Shown: in pieces, positions 11,674-20,836 of the stretch
Layout: each line of letters begins with the position of its first letter
How positions within the stretch are numbered: position 1 is the stretch's first letter
NCBI RefSeq assembly: GCF_016597815.1
Contig: NZ_VCHA01000002.1
Span: 248,001-312,000, forward strand
DNA from: Marinobacter sp. DY40_1A1
GTDB taxonomy: Bacteria; Pseudomonadota; Gammaproteobacteria; Pseudomonadales; Oleiphilaceae
DNA: 64,000 nt
Reading direction: 5' to 3'
Position numbers and translations under genes: made by a program
Notes under the pieces: generated by a model
The model's input: only the letters and a program-made list of their open reading frames with translations
Told to the model about the DNA's origin: nothing
Database searches by the model: none

Positions 11674-12375
11674 ATGAATCCTTATCTGATTGCCCCATCC
11701 ATTTTGTCTGCTGATTTTGCTCGTTTGGGCGAAGAAGTGGATAACGTACTGGCCGCTGGCGCAGACGTGGTGCACTTTGACGTTATGGACAACCATTATG
11801 TGCCCAACCTGACCATTGGGCCGATGGTATGCGAAGCCCTACGTAAACATGGTGTTACCGCACCCATCGATGTACACCTGATGGTATCGCCGGTGGATGA
11901 CCTGATCCGCATGTTTATCGACGCCGGTGCCAGCTACATCACCTTCCACCCGGAGGCGTCCCAGCACATTGACCGCTCACTGCAACTGATTCGTGAGGGC
12001 GGCTGTAAAGCAGGCCTGGTATTCAACCCCGCCACACCACTGCATTACATGGACCATGTAATGGATAAGCTCGACATGGTGCTGATGATGTCGGTCAACC
12101 CGGGCTTTGGCGGTCAGAAGTTCATTCCTGGCACCCTCGACAAACTTCGGGATGCCCGCAAGCGCATCGACGCCAGCAATTACAACATCAGGCTGGAAAT
12201 CGACGGCGGCGTAAAAATCGACAATATTCGTGAAATTGCCGAAGCCGGTGCAGACACCTTTGTTGCGGGCTCCGCTATTTTTAATACTGACGATTATAAA
12301 GCCACCATTGACGCCATGCGTCAGGAGTTGGAGCAGGCCCGCACTGCATTGGGTCACCAGGTGCCAAACCAATGA
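11674..12375 (+). CDS. rpe: Ribulose-phosphate 3-epimerase
   Basis: Interconverts ribulose 5-phosphate and xylulose 5-phosphate in the pentose phosphate pathway. The 233-residue TIM barrel shows the family motifs [46 protein letters not shown] and LEIDGGV, which contain the metal-binding His and Asp residues. ATG 11674 is preferred over an in-frame TTG at 11656 because the family begins at MNPYLIAPS. The stop overlaps the gph start by 4 bp (ATGA). The rpe-gph-trpE order is the one found in Pseudomonas. Confidence 0.97.
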   Translation: MNPYLIAPSILSADFARLGEEVDNVLAAGADVVHFDVMDNHYVPNLTIGPMVCEALRKHGVTAPIDVHLMVSPVDDLIRMFIDAGASYITFHPEASQHIDRSLQLIREGGCKAGLVFNPATPLHYMDHVMDKLDMVLMMSVNPGFGGQKFIPGTLDKLRDARKRIDASNYNIRLEIDGGVKIDNIREIAEAGADTFVAGSAIFNTDDYKATIDAMRQELEQARTALGHQVPNQ

Positions 12376-13061
12376 GCCTGGCTGGCCTGTTTAACGCCCG
12401 CTGGCCCGGGGTTGCCCTGTTTGATCTGGATGGCACTCTGGTAGACAGTGCACCGGATCTTGCCGCGGCGGTTGACCGCACCCTCGAGCAGCTTGGGCGC
12501 AAGCCCGCCGGCCTTGAACAGGTGCGCCAATGGGTGGGTCACGGCTCCCCCATTCTGATGCGTCGTGCCCTGGCTGGCAAAGCCGACTGGGAACCTGCAC
12601 GTGCAGCCGACGATGCTCTTTTTGACGACGCGCTGGCGCTATTTTATGCCAACTATCGGGAGTTCAACGGCCAACATGCGGTGGTATACCCCGGTGTTAA
12701 AGCCTGCCTGGAATTCCTGAGTGAGCGTAACTGCCCCATGGCCGTAGTAACCAACAAGCCAGAACAGTTTGTGGGCCCTTTATTGAAACAGCTGGGGCTG
12801 GATTACCACTTTAAACTGGTGATTGGTGGCGATACGCTGGAAACAAGAAAACCAGACCCTGGCCCCTTGCTTCACGCCATGGGAGCACTGAAAGGCAGTC
12901 GAGGCACCACCGTAATGATTGGTGACTCTGCTGCAGATGTCACCGCTGCCCAGGCTGCAGGTATTCCCTGTGTTGCTGTCACCTATGGCTACAATTTTGG
13001 CCGACGAGTACATGCGCTTGGAGCGGACGCTGTGGTTGATTCCCTGAGCGAGCTTTTGTAA
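12372..13061 (+). CDS. gph: Phosphoglycolate phosphatase
   Basis: HAD-superfamily phosphatase that removes 2-phosphoglycolate formed during DNA repair and other damage. The 229-residue product has HAD motif [15 protein letters not shown] with the nucleophile and acid/base aspartates, motif II VTNKPE, the lysine motif in [12 protein letters not shown] and motif [12 protein letters not shown]. It overlaps rpe by 4 bp. Its stop codon region contains the likely -35 element of the trpL-trpE transcript, so the end of gph doubles as trp promoter DNA. Confidence 0.96.
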   Translation: MSLAGLFNARWPGVALFDLDGTLVDSAPDLAAAVDRTLEQLGRKPAGLEQVRQWVGHGSPILMRRALAGKADWEPARAADDALFDDALALFYANYREFNGQHAVVYPGVKACLEFLSERNCPMAVVTNKPEQFVGPLLKQLGLDYHFKLVIGGDTLETRKPDPGPLLHAMGALKGSRGTTVMIGDSAADVTAAQAAGIPCVAVTYGYNFGRRVHALGADAVVDSLSELL

Positions 13062-13084
13062 CCTCTCAACTCTTGGACTTTAAT
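13056..13084 (+). promoter_or_regulatory. Predicted sigma-70 promoter for trpL-trpE
   Basis: TTGTAA (13056-13061, overlapping the gph stop codon) and TTTAAT (13079-13084) are separated by 17 bp, matching 4/6 and 5/6 consensus positions. Transcription would begin near 13091, just ahead of the ribosome site of the leader peptide. Read by eye only. Confidence 0.5.
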
Positions 13085-13110
13085 TCTTTTCAATTCGGGA
13101 GATTCCTGCC

Positions 13111-13191
13111 GTGCAGGGACTGAATCTGACTGCCGCGCGAGGCATCCTGACTACCCGCGCAACACGATGGTGGCGATGGCGTACCGGCTGA
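13111..13191 (+). CDS. trpL: trp leader peptide (TrpL-like)
   Basis: A 26-codon open frame starting at GTG 13111, with GGGAG at 13097-13101 as ribosome site (9-nt spacing), ending TGA 13189-13191. Near its end it encodes RWWRWRTG, with three tryptophans within four codons, the hallmark of a trp attenuation leader. It lies between gph and trpE, where Pseudomonas putida is reported to control trpE by attenuation. Ribosome stalling at the Trp codons would alter folding of the RNA that follows. The function is inferred from composition and position; codons and spacing are seen directly. Confidence 0.85.
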   Translation: MQGLNLTAARGILTTRATRWWRWRTG

Positions 13192-13240
13192 ATAATCTCA
13201 GCCCGGCGAAAAGCGCGCCCCTGCCCGCTTAACGCCACCA
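13168..13240 (+). promoter_or_regulatory. trpE leader: mutually exclusive RNA hairpins
   Basis: Three pairings compete. The Trp-codon stretch TGGTGGCG (13168-13175) is exactly complementary to CGCCACCA (13233-13240). A hairpin at 13184-13206 pairs CCGGCTGA with TCAGCCCGG, with one bulged C. A second hairpin at 13205-13236 pairs GGCG with CGCC and AAGCG with CGCTT. Stalling on the Trp codons would block the first pairing. No U-tract follows the hairpins, so a classical intrinsic attenuator is not demonstrated; control could instead act on trpE translation or by factor-dependent termination. Confidence 0.65.
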
Positions 13241-13308
13241 CCCGACAGGCGAAACCTACAGTACCGTTTGCCTGCTCGAACGCAGATCAGATCCCAGGAA
13301 ACCCGACC

Positions 13309-14796
13309 ATGAACTCCGAACAGTTCCGCAAGCTGGCACAGGCCGGCTTCAATCGTATCCCCGTGTATCGTGAAGTCCTCGCGGACATGGACACCCCTTT
13401 AAGCACCTACCTCAAGCTCGCCAGCGGGCCATATTCGTACCTGTTTGAATCCGTTCAGGGTGGCGAAAAATGGGGCCGCTACTCCATCATTGGTCTGCCC
13501 AGCCAGGAAGTGCTCAAGGTGTTCGACCACCGTATCGAGATTCGTCGGCACGGCGAACTAATCGAAGCTGCTGAAGTAGAAGACCCTCTGGCATTTGTAG
13601 CCAGTTACCAGGAACGCTTCAACGCCCCGGATCTGGAAGAGCTACCCCGTTTCAATGGCGGTCTGGTGGGCTATTTCGGATATGACACGGTTCGCTATAT
13701 CGAAAAGCGCCTGGCTACCAGCTGCCCCCCGGATCGCATAGGCACCCCCGATATACTGCTGATGGTCTCCGACGAACTGGTGGTATTCGACAACCTGCGG
13801 GGCAAGCTGCACCTGATAGTGCATGTGAATCCGGCGGATGACGGTAGCTACGAACAAGCACAATCAAGGCTCGACGAACTCGAACAGAAACTACACCGGC
13901 AAACCGCCAATGCTCCACAAACGCCAGCTCATCTGCGCGGGAAAACGGTGGATGAAAGCGAGTTTGTATCAGGCTTCAGCCAGGAAAAGTTCGAAGCCGC
14001 TGTTGGTAAAATCAAGGATTACGTGCTGGACGGCGACGTGATGCAAACCGTCATCTCCCAGCGCATGTCGATTCCGTTTGAAGCACCGCCACTTAATCTC
14101 TATCGCTCACTCAGGGTACTTAACCCATCTCCATACATGTACTTCCTGGATTTGGACGATTTCCACATTGTGGGCTCTTCCCCGGAAATCCTGGCGCGTA
14201 TGGAAGACCGGGAAGTCACTGTTCGCCCCATCGCCGGCACCCGCAAACGCGGCGCCACCGATGCAGAAGACCGAGCGCTTGAAGCCGAATTGCTGGCCGA
14301 TCCGAAAGAAATCGCCGAGCACCTGATGCTGATAGACCTGGGCCGCAACGACGCCGGCCGCATATCGGAAACCGGCACCGTGAAGCTCACCGAAAAAATG
14401 GCGGTAGAGCGCTACTCCCACGTGATGCACATTGTGTCCAACGTGACTGGCCAGGTAAAAGACGGCATCAGCTGCCTTGATGTACTCAAGGCCACCCTGC
14501 CTGCAGGCACCCTGAGCGGCGCCCCGAAAACCCGGGCCATGGAAATCATTGATGAACTGGAGCCGGTGAAGCGTGGTGTATACGGCGGCGCTGTGGGCTA
14601 TCTCTCGTTCAATGGCAACATGGATACCGCAATCGCTATCCGCACCGCCGTTATCAAGGACAATACCCTGCACATACAGGCCGGCGCCGGCATAGTTGCC
14701 GATTCAGTTCCTCGCCTTGAGTGGAAAGAAACCATGAACAAGGGCCGCGCCATCTTCCGCGCGGTGGCCATGACCTACAACGATTTTAACCACTGA
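13309..14796 (+). CDS. trpE: Anthranilate synthase component I
   Basis: Converts chorismate to anthranilate using ammonia delivered by TrpG, the first committed step to tryptophan. The 495-residue protein has the N-terminal feedback region ([15 protein letters not shown], related to the LLES tryptophan-binding element) and a C-terminal chorismate-binding domain with [49 protein letters not shown] and [11 protein letters not shown] 13309 is preceded by AGGAAA. It is followed 15 bp later by trpG. Control by the leader at 13111-13240 is likely. Confidence 0.98.
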   Translation: MNSEQFRKLAQAGFNRIPVYREVLADMDTPLSTYLKLASGPYSYLFESVQGGEKWGRYSIIGLPSQEVLKVFDHRIEIRRHGELIEAAEVEDPLAFVASYQERFNAPDLEELPRFNGGLVGYFGYDTVRYIEKRLATSCPPDRIGTPDILLMVSDELVVFDNLRGKLHLIVHVNPADDGSYEQAQSRLDELEQKLHRQTANAPQTPAHLRGKTVDESEFVSGFSQEKFEAAVGKIKDYVLDGDVMQTVISQRMSIPFEAPPLNLYRSLRVLNPSPYMYFLDLDDFHIVGSSPEILARMEDREVTVRPIAGTRKRGATDAEDRALEAELLADPKEIAEHLMLIDLGRNDAGRISETGTVKLTEKMAVERYSHVMHIVSNVTGQVKDGISCLDVLKATLPAGTLSGAPKTRAMEIIDELEPVKRGVYGGAVGYLSFNGNMDTAIAIRTAVIKDNTLHIQAGAGIVADSVPRLEWKETMNKGRAIFRAVAMTYNDFNH

Positions 14797-14811
14797 GGCG
14801 AGGGATACATC

Positions 14812-15393
14812 ATGCTACTAATGATCGACAACTACGATTCCTTCACCTACAACGTGGTGCAATATCTTGCGGAACTGGGCGCCGATGTACAGGTGCACCG
14901 CAATGACGAAATCACCGTGGAACAGATAGAGGCGCTTAAACCCGAACGGCTGGTAATCTCTCCAGGCCCCTGCACACCAAATGAAGCGGGGGTTTCCATG
15001 GAGGCCATCCGCCACTTTGCCGGCAAGATTCCCATTCTCGGTATCTGCCTCGGGCACCAGGCCATTGGGCAGGTATTCGGCGGTAAAATTATCCGCGCCG
15101 GGCGTGTCATGCACGGCAAAGTATCCCCGGTGTTTCACAACAGCACTGGCGTATTCCGTGGCCTCAACAACCCTTTGCAGTCTACCCGCTACCACAGCCT
15201 GGCAATCGAGCAAGCCAGCCTCCCGGAATGCCTGGAAATGACGGCATGGACTCGCAACAGCGATGGCACCGTGGAAGAAATCATGGGCGTGCGCCACAAA
15301 ACCCTGGCCATTGAAGGGGTACAGTTCCACCCCGAATCCATCATGAGCGAACAGGGCCACGAGCTGCTCCGCAACTTCCTGCGAACCCAATAA
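14812..15393 (+). CDS. trpG: Anthranilate synthase component II (glutamine amidotransferase)
   Basis: Class I glutamine amidotransferase that supplies ammonia to TrpE. The 193-residue product has the triad: Cys in [11 protein letters not shown], and His and Glu in [11 protein letters not shown]; the N-terminal DNYDSFTYN and [11 protein letters not shown] motifs are standard. It is a stand-alone subunit, not fused to TrpD as in enteric bacteria. It is 15 bp from trpE upstream and 15 bp from trpD downstream, each intergenic space carrying a ribosome site. A PabA-like role in folate synthesis is possible in addition, because some proteobacteria share this subunit. Confidence 0.97.
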   Translation: MLLMIDNYDSFTYNVVQYLAELGADVQVHRNDEITVEQIEALKPERLVISPGPCTPNEAGVSMEAIRHFAGKIPILGICLGHQAIGQVFGGKIIRAGRVMHGKVSPVFHNSTGVFRGLNNPLQSTRYHSLAIEQASLPECLEMTAWTRNSDGTVEEIMGVRHKTLAIEGVQFHPESIMSEQGHELLRNFLRTQ

Positions 15394-15408
15394 GAAAAGG
15401 CACTACGA

Positions 15409-16437
15409 ATGAACATGAAAGACGCACTGAACCGGGTGGCCGAAAACCTCGATATGTCCCGGGAAGAAATGAAAAGCGTGATGCGCATCGTTATGAACGG
15501 GGAAGCCACCGATGCCCAGATTGGCGCCCTGCTCATGGGTTTGCGGATAAAAAGTGAAACCGTCGATGAAATCACCGGCGCTGTGGAAGTTATGCGCGAA
15601 CTGGTCTCTGGCGTAACTATTAAAGCCGAGCCACTGGTTGATATCGTGGGCACCGGCGGTGACGGCGCCAACCTGTTCAACGTCTCCTCCGCCTCCGCTT
15701 TCGTTGTTGCTGCCGCTGGCGGCTTTGTTGCCAAACATGGTAACCGCGCGGTGTCTTCCAAAAGCGGAAGTGCCGACCTGATCGAACAAGCAGGCATCAA
15801 CCTGAACCTGACGCCTGAACAAGTCGCCCGCTGCGTAGAACAAATCGGCGTAGGCTTCATGTTCGCTCCATCCCATCACGGTGCCATGAAACACGCCGTG
15901 GGCCCACGTAAAGAAATGGGCTGCCGCACCCTGTTCAACATCCTCGGCCCCATGACTAACCCGGCGGGCGTTAAACGCCAGTTGGTGGGAGTATTCAGTA
16001 AAGCCCTCTGCCGCCCCATGGCCGAAGTGCTGCAAAAACTCGGCTCCGAACACATCATGGTGGTCGCCTCCAAAGACGGCCTGGACGAAATCAGCCTGGC
16101 CAGCGTCACCCACGTGGCTGAACTGAAAGATGGCGAGATCACCGAATACCAGCTCACCCCGGAAGACCTGGGCATAAAGAGCCAGACTCTGGTGGGATTG
16201 TCTGTTGATACTGCCGAGCAATCCCTCAACCTGATCAAAGCCGCCTTCGGTCGAGGCCACGACGAAATGGCCGAAAAAGCCCGAGACATGATCGCCCTGA
16301 ACGCCGGCGCAGCAATCTATGTTGCCGGCCTGACACCAACCCCGAAGATGGGCGTTGAAATGGCCCTGGATGCCATGGGCTCCGGCCTCGCAGCTGGAAA
16401 ACTCGCAGAACTCGCAGATTTTTCACACTGCTTCTGA
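15409..16437 (+). CDS. trpD: Anthranilate phosphoribosyltransferase
   Basis: Transfers phosphoribose from PRPP to anthranilate. The 342-residue protein has the PRPP-binding [14 protein letters not shown] loop, [16 protein letters not shown] and the anthranilate-site residues in [12 protein letters not shown] and [19 protein letters not shown]. Length and single-domain form are typical of non-enteric proteobacteria. It sits between trpG and trpC with 15-bp gaps on both sides, so the three genes very probably form one transcript with trpE. Confidence 0.98.
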   Translation: MNMKDALNRVAENLDMSREEMKSVMRIVMNGEATDAQIGALLMGLRIKSETVDEITGAVEVMRELVSGVTIKAEPLVDIVGTGGDGANLFNVSSASAFVVAAAGGFVAKHGNRAVSSKSGSADLIEQAGINLNLTPEQVARCVEQIGVGFMFAPSHHGAMKHAVGPRKEMGCRTLFNILGPMTNPAGVKRQLVGVFSKALCRPMAEVLQKLGSEHIMVVASKDGLDEISLASVTHVAELKDGEITEYQLTPEDLGIKSQTLVGLSVDTAEQSLNLIKAAFGRGHDEMAEKARDMIALNAGAAIYVAGLTPTPKMGVEMALDAMGSGLAAGKLAELADFSHCF

Positions 16438-16452
16438 GTCAGGAAAACTCGA

Positions 16453-17262
16453 ATGAACAAGCAAAACGACAAAACCCCCACCATCCTGCGCAAAATCGTA
16501 GAAAGAAAGTGGGAAGAAATCGACTTTCGCAAACGGCAAACGAGCCTGGAAGATCTCAAGGCCATGTCTGGCGACCAGCCTGCGACAAGGGGCTTCGCCA
16601 ACGCCCTGCGCCGGCGCATCGAAGCCGGCACACCAGCCGTCATTGCCGAAATCAAAAAAGCCTCACCCAGCAAAGGCATACTTCGCGACCCCTTTGAGCC
16701 CGCCGAAATCGCCGAAAGCTACGAAAAAGGCGGTGCCGCCTGTTTGTCAGTTCTCACTGACCACGACTTCTTCCAGGGCCACGAAGATTACCTAGTAGCC
16801 GCCCGCAACGCATGCAGCCTGCCCGTTATCCGCAAAGACTTCATGGTTGCGCCTTATCAAGTATACGAAGCCCGCACCATCGGTGCCGACTGCATACTGC
16901 TCATTGCAGCGTGCCTCACCAAAGACCAGATGCAGGAATTGGAAGGTATCGCCCATGAGATTGGCATGGACGTACTGGTAGAAGTGCACAACAGCGAAGA
17001 AATGGACGATGCACTCACGCTGACCACACCTCTTGTGGGCATCAACAACCGCGACTTGCACAGCTTCGAGGTATCGCTCGAGACCACCTTCAACCTGCAC
17101 CAGCGCATCGGCAAAGAACGCATGGCCATTACCGAAAGCGGCATCATGACCCGCGCCGATGTGGAAGCCATGACCGGCCGCGGAATATATGGGTTTCTCG
17201 TAGGAGAATCCTTCATGCGCGCTGCTGACCCGGGCGAGAAGCTGCAAGAACTGTTCGGCTGA
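16453..17262 (+). CDS. trpC: Indole-3-glycerol phosphate synthase (monofunctional)
   Basis: Closes the indole ring from CdRP. The 269-residue TIM barrel carries the family signature [14 protein letters not shown], the catalytic lysine in VIRKDFMV, the glutamate in [19 protein letters not shown] and the phosphate-binding SGIMTRADV. It lacks the PRA isomerase domain found fused in E. coli, so trpF must be elsewhere. It is the last gene of the trp group, and a strong intrinsic terminator follows about 60 bp later inside the next coding sequence. Confidence 0.98.
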   Translation: MNKQNDKTPTILRKIVERKWEEIDFRKRQTSLEDLKAMSGDQPATRGFANALRRRIEAGTPAVIAEIKKASPSKGILRDPFEPAEIAESYEKGGAACLSVLTDHDFFQGHEDYLVAARNACSLPVIRKDFMVAPYQVYEARTIGADCILLIAACLTKDQMQELEGIAHEIGMDVLVEVHNSEEMDDALTLTTPLVGINNRDLHSFEVSLETTFNLHQRIGKERMAITESGIMTRADVEAMTGRGIYGFLVGESFMRAADPGEKLQELFG

Positions 17263-17283
17263 TCCGCACAAAACTTCAGCTTC

Positions 17284-18651
17284 ATGGCCAACACCCCCAA
17301 CCAAGCTTCAGACCCGATATTGGCCGGCCCCTGCTGGCCGGCCTTTTTCCGTTACGCCATTCCGTCTGTCGCCGGGTTGCTCGCACTGACGACTGCCAAC
17401 ATAGTCGATGGCATTTTCATTGGTAATTTCGCCGGTGCCGATGCCCTCGCAGCACTGAACCTGTTGATTCCCTGGTTCACCTTACTGTTTGGCATGGCTC
17501 TGGCGCTAGCTATCGGCGGCACCGTACGTGCTGGCCGCTATCTTGGTGAAGGCAAGCGTGACGCCGCATCGGCGATATTCAGCAAATGCCTGATGGCTAC
17601 AGTTGCACTGGCGCTGGCCGGGGCGCTACTCGGGTTACTGTGTCACGAGCCCATCTATCGTCTACTGGGCGCCTCCCCTGCTGTTTTCCCACTGATGTCA
17701 GAGTATTTTCTGGTGATCATATGGGTGATGGTGCTGCAGCTGTTCACCATGGTGCTTTATTACTTCGTACGTGTAGATGGATTCCCCGAGCTGGCCACCA
17801 CCGCACTGGTGCTGGGAGCTGCCGGCAATATTGTGCTGGACGCCCTTCTGGTGGGTTATCTGGATTACGGATTGCGTGGTGCAGCCATCGCTACAGGGCT
17901 GGCCCAGCTGCTACAGCTTGCCGTGCTGATGCTCTATTTCCACAAACCCTCTCGCAAGCTGGTATTCCGGCTGCGTCAGCACAACTGGTGCGAGGTGGCT
18001 AAGGCCTTCACCAACGGCGTGTCTGAATGGATCAACGAGATGTCTGCAGGCCTGGTGATGCTGTTGATCAATTGGCTGTTGATCACCTCTCAGGGGCTGG
18101 CAGGCGTTGCAGCGTTCACCGTAGTTAACTATCTGATTTTTCTGAGTTTGATGTTGTTTTACGGAATATCAGATGCTATGCACGTATTGATTAGCCACAA
18201 CCTCGGGGCCGGCAACACCGAGCGTATACGTCAGTTCATGGGTTGCGGTGTCACGGTGATTCTGACTCTGGCCCTGGCTTTGGTGAGCAGTGTCTGGTTA
18301 TTCGGCAACCAGTTAGTCCGGCTCTTCCTCGACACTTCTAGCGACCCGGCCATCGCCCTGCTGGCAGATCAGTTCCTGACTATCCTTTGGCCACTATTTG
18401 TGGTCAACGGAATTAACGTGCTGCTGTCAGTATATCTCACTGCCACACATCACGCCCTGCCCTCTGCCCTTGTAGCCTTCTCTCGAAGCCTGGTACTGCC
18501 GGCCCTGTTGCTGATGGGCCTTGCGCGGTTTGCACCGGACTGGCCACTCCTGCTGGCACTGCCGCTGGCTGAGTGGCTCACCTTCGGCCTTGCTCTCGCG
18601 CTATTTTTCCGTTTTCGTCCCCGGCGTTTGGTAGGTCCCGTCACCAACTGA
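17284..18651 (+). CDS. MATE family efflux transporter
   Basis: A 455-residue multidrug/toxin extrusion-type cation antiporter with about twelve hydrophobic segments; the first is FFRYAIPSVAGLLALTTAN followed by IVDGIFIGNFAGADALAALN, as in DinF/NorM-like members. Substrate cannot be told. ATG 17284 is the only plausible start before the first helix, yet it lacks a visible ribosome site, and codons 13-22 form a perfect 8-bp GGCCGGCC hairpin followed by TTTTT (see separate entry). Reaching the gene by trp readthrough would therefore require escape from that terminator. It ends 1 bp from the convergent DUF2218 gene. Confidence 0.88.
   Translation: MANTPNQASDPILAGPCWPAFFRYAIPSVAGLLALTTANIVDGIFIGNFAGADALAALNLLIPWFTLLFGMALALAIGGTVRAGRYLGEGKRDAASAIFSKCLMATVALALAGALLGLLCHEPIYRLLGASPAVFPLMSEYFLVIIWVMVLQLFTMVLYYFVRVDGFPELATTALVLGAAGNIVLDALLVGYLDYGLRGAAIATGLAQLLQLAVLMLYFHKPSRKLVFRLRQHNWCEVAKAFTNGVSEWINEMSAGLVMLLINWLLITSQGLAGVAAFTVVNYLIFLSLMLFYGISDAMHVLISHNLGAGNTERIRQFMGCGVTVILTLALALVSSVWLFGNQLVRLFLDTSSDPAIALLADQFLTILWPLFVVNGINVLLSVYLTATHHALPSALVAFSRSLVLPALLLMGLARFAPDWPLLLALPLAEWLTFGLALALFFRFRPRRLVGPVTN
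17322..17348 (+). terminator. Intrinsic terminator of the trp operon, inside the MATE start
   Basis: GGCCGGCC at 17322-17329 pairs perfectly with GGCCGGCC at 17336-17343 across a 6-nt loop (CCTGCT) and is followed at once by TTTTT (17344-17348). This is a textbook factor-independent terminator 60 bp after the trpC stop, but it falls at codons 13-22 of the MATE coding sequence. A translating ribosome would melt the hairpin, so termination may depend on whether the MATE start is being used. Confidence 0.8.
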
Positions 18652-18652
18652 G

Positions 18653-18943
18653 TCAGGCGCTACCAGGTTGCCAGTTAACTTCTGCCACCTCCTCGCCAGC
18701 AAAGCCGATGAGGTGGGAGGACACAACCTTTCCCAGATCTTCCAATTCTTCTGCTGTTGGAGACTCGCACACCAACGTCAGCGCCCCGTTTTCAGAACTC
18801 AGCTGACATTCGCCAATAGAGAAGGTCAGAAAACCGCTGGTTTCGCTCCACTCAGCTTCAATCTTATGGCTGAAATGTTTGCATAAGCGGTTAATCAAAC
18901 GGCTTGGATTCGTAGTGGATACGCTTGCGCTCATAAACGGCAT
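18653..18943 (-). CDS. DUF2218 domain-containing protein
   Basis: A 96-residue protein with the DUF2218 pattern (TTNPSRLINRLCKHFSHKIEAEW, followed by FSIGECQL and a C-terminal EVNWQ strand). Function unknown; family members are frequently next to iron or siderophore uptake genes. The start at ATG 18943 has GGAG 7 bp upstream; the frame extends further upstream but there overlaps the ABC ATPase gene. It lies 16 bp downstream of that gene on the same strand, making it the last cistron of the iron-uptake operon. No transmembrane segment or signal peptide. Confidence 0.82.
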   Translation of the reverse strand: MPFMSASVSTTNPSRLINRLCKHFSHKIEAEWSETSGFLTFSIGECQLSSENGALTLVCESPTAEELEDLGKVVSSHLIGFAGEEVAEVNWQPGSA

Positions 18944-18959
18944 AACAATCTCCGTGGGT

Positions 18960-19745
18960 TCAGCGAACACTGGCGGGCAACGGGCGGTCCGCCAGCACAA
19001 TGGGTTGGCCCTGCGAACAGCGTTCAATACGGGCTTCAATGCCGTAGGTGCGGGCCAGCAGCTCCGGCGTTAGCACCTGTTCCGGGGTGCCCAGCACGGC
19101 TTGCCCGCCCGGTGACAACACCAGAACCTGATCGCAATAGCGCAGGGCCAGATTGAGGTCGTGGCACGCCACCAGCGCGATAGACTTTGCGTGGGTGGTG
19201 GCATCGCGCACGGCGTTCAACACGTTCAATTGCCAATGCAGGTCCAGCGCACTGGTGGGTTCATCCAGCAGCATCAACGGCGTCTGGCGTACCAACACCT
19301 GGGCCAGACCCACCATTTGCCGCTGGCCACCGGACATTTCAGACAGACGTCGCAGGGCCAGTTGCCGTATGCCCAGTGTGTCGAACACCTCTTCGATGGC
19401 CTGTTCGGTCTCTTCGCGGGACCAGTCGCCCCGGGCCGAGCGGCAGGCACTGAACACGGTTTCGTAGGCCACCAGCGGGATAGCTTGCGGCAACGGCTGA
19501 GGCAGATAGCCAACACGGCGGGTACGCTGATGGGATGTGAGCCCCGCCAGATTTTCCCCGGCGAAGGTCATGGTGCCGGAGATGGGCAGTAAACCCGCGA
19601 TGGACTTCAGCAATGTCGACTTACCCACCGCATTCGGCCCAATCACGGCCACCAATGCACCCGCAGGTATTTCCGGCAGTGACAGGTTGCTGAATACAGC
19701 GCGATTTCGATAGCCTGCGGTAACGGACTCCAGCTTCAGGGTCAC
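18960..19745 (-). CDS. Iron-complex ABC transporter ATP-binding protein (FecE/FepC type)
   Basis: Energises inner-membrane uptake of a ferric siderophore or heme. The 261-residue nucleotide-binding domain has Walker A GPNAVGKSTLLK, the signature LSEMSGGQRQMVGLAQ, Walker B LMLLDEPTSALD and a switch histidine in VACHDLNLAL. Translation starts at GTG 19745 within the permease stop (GTGA overlap). The C-terminal GIEARIERCSQGQPIVLADR segment is common in heme and siderophore ATPases. It is encoded with permease, binding protein and TonB receptor, all tightly packed. Confidence 0.93.
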   Translation of the reverse strand: MTLKLESVTAGYRNRAVFSNLSLPEIPAGALVAVIGPNAVGKSTLLKSIAGLLPISGTMTFAGENLAGLTSHQRTRRVGYLPQPLPQAIPLVAYETVFSACRSARGDWSREETEQAIEEVFDTLGIRQLALRRLSEMSGGQRQMVGLAQVLVRQTPLMLLDEPTSALDLHWQLNVLNAVRDATTHAKSIALVACHDLNLALRYCDQVLVLSPGGQAVLGTPEQVLTPELLARTYGIEARIERCSQGQPIVLADRPLPASVR

Positions 19746-20836
19746 AAGGCGACCCTCCGGCTGCGGCCAATGATCAGCAGGATGAACAGCGGAATCCCCA
19801 CCAATGCGGTGACAATGCCCACCGGCAACACTACGCCCGGCACCAGCAATTTACTGGCAATGGATGACAGCGACAGCAGCACCGCACCGGCAAGGGCACT
19901 GCCCGGGAGCAAAAACTGATGGTCTTCGCCCAGCATCAGGCGGGCAATATGAGGCGCCACCAAGCCAATAAACCCTATTTCCCCCACAAAACACATGGCT
20001 GCGGCAGTGAGCAGGCTGACGCGCATCAACACCGTCAGGCGCAGCCGCTCAACGCGAATACCCAGGCTCCGGGCCTGTTCTTCACCGCTGCGTAACAAAG
20101 TCATGGCCCAGGCATTACGCAATGAAAAGGGCAAACAGATTGCCAGCACCAACGCCACAATCAGTACTTTATCGAGACTCGCCCGGGCCAGACTGCCCAT
20201 GGTCCAGAACACAATTTGCTGCACTGATTCGGCATCTGCAACAAACTGGATCAACCCCACCACGGCGTTAATACCAAACAGCAAAGCAATGCCGAACAAC
20301 ACTACGGCATGCACCGAGGCACCCAGAGAGCGCGACAGAATCAGAATCAACAGCGATGCCACGGCCGCAAACACAAAGGCCGACAACGGCAGCAAAATAT
20401 GGGCCGCCAGCCCAAGAAAGGAAATATTGAAGGCAATCACCAGCGACGCACCAAGCGTAGCCGCCGCCCCCACGCCCAGGGTAAAGGGGCTGGCAAGCGG
20501 GTTGTTCAACACCGTTTGCATCTCTGCCCCCGCGAGGCCTAAACAAGCCCCTACCACCACGGCCATCAAGGCATAAGGCAAACGAATGTCCTCAATGATG
20601 ACGCGGGTACCGGCGTCGATGCTTTCAGGGTTCAACAAACCATGAACCACATCGGCCAAGCCCAGCATGGAGGGCCCACTGGCTATGTTCACCAGCAAGG
20701 CCACCACCGCCACCACTGCCAAAGCCACCAGACACACAACACGGCGCAAGACAAAACGCCGGTATTCGCTTGCCAGTGTTGTGTGAGGGGCAGAGTCGCC
20801 CAATTTAGTCATTTGCGCCGGCGACACTGAACTCAT
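19742..20836 (-). CDS. Iron-complex ABC transporter permease (FecCD family)
   Basis: A 364-residue inner-membrane permease of the FecCD/BtuC family. After a polar N-terminus (about 30 residues) there are nine or ten hydrophobic segments. Family motifs include IRLPYALMAVVVGACLGLAGAEMQ (split over two turns), NNPLASPFTLGVGAAATLGAS, GEIGFIGLVAPHIARLMLGEDHQ and the late GIVTALVGIPLFILL. The GxxGL VAPH element is the coupling-helix region that contacts the ATPase. The gene shares 4-bp overlaps with its downstream partner and its ATG is immediately adjacent to the binding-protein stop. Confidence 0.93.
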   Translation of the reverse strand: MSSVSPAQMTKLGDSAPHTTLASEYRRFVLRRVVCLVALAVVAVVALLVNIASGPSMLGLADVVHGLLNPESIDAGTRVIIEDIRLPYALMAVVVGACLGLAGAEMQTVLNNPLASPFTLGVGAAATLGASLVIAFNISFLGLAAHILLPLSAFVFAAVASLLILILSRSLGASVHAVVLFGIALLFGINAVVGLIQFVADAESVQQIVFWTMGSLARASLDKVLIVALVLAICLPFSLRNAWAMTLLRSGEEQARSLGIRVERLRLTVLMRVSLLTAAAMCFVGEIGFIGLVAPHIARLMLGEDHQFLLPGSALAGAVLLSLSSIASKLLVPGVVLPVGIVTALVGIPLFILLIIGRSRRVAL

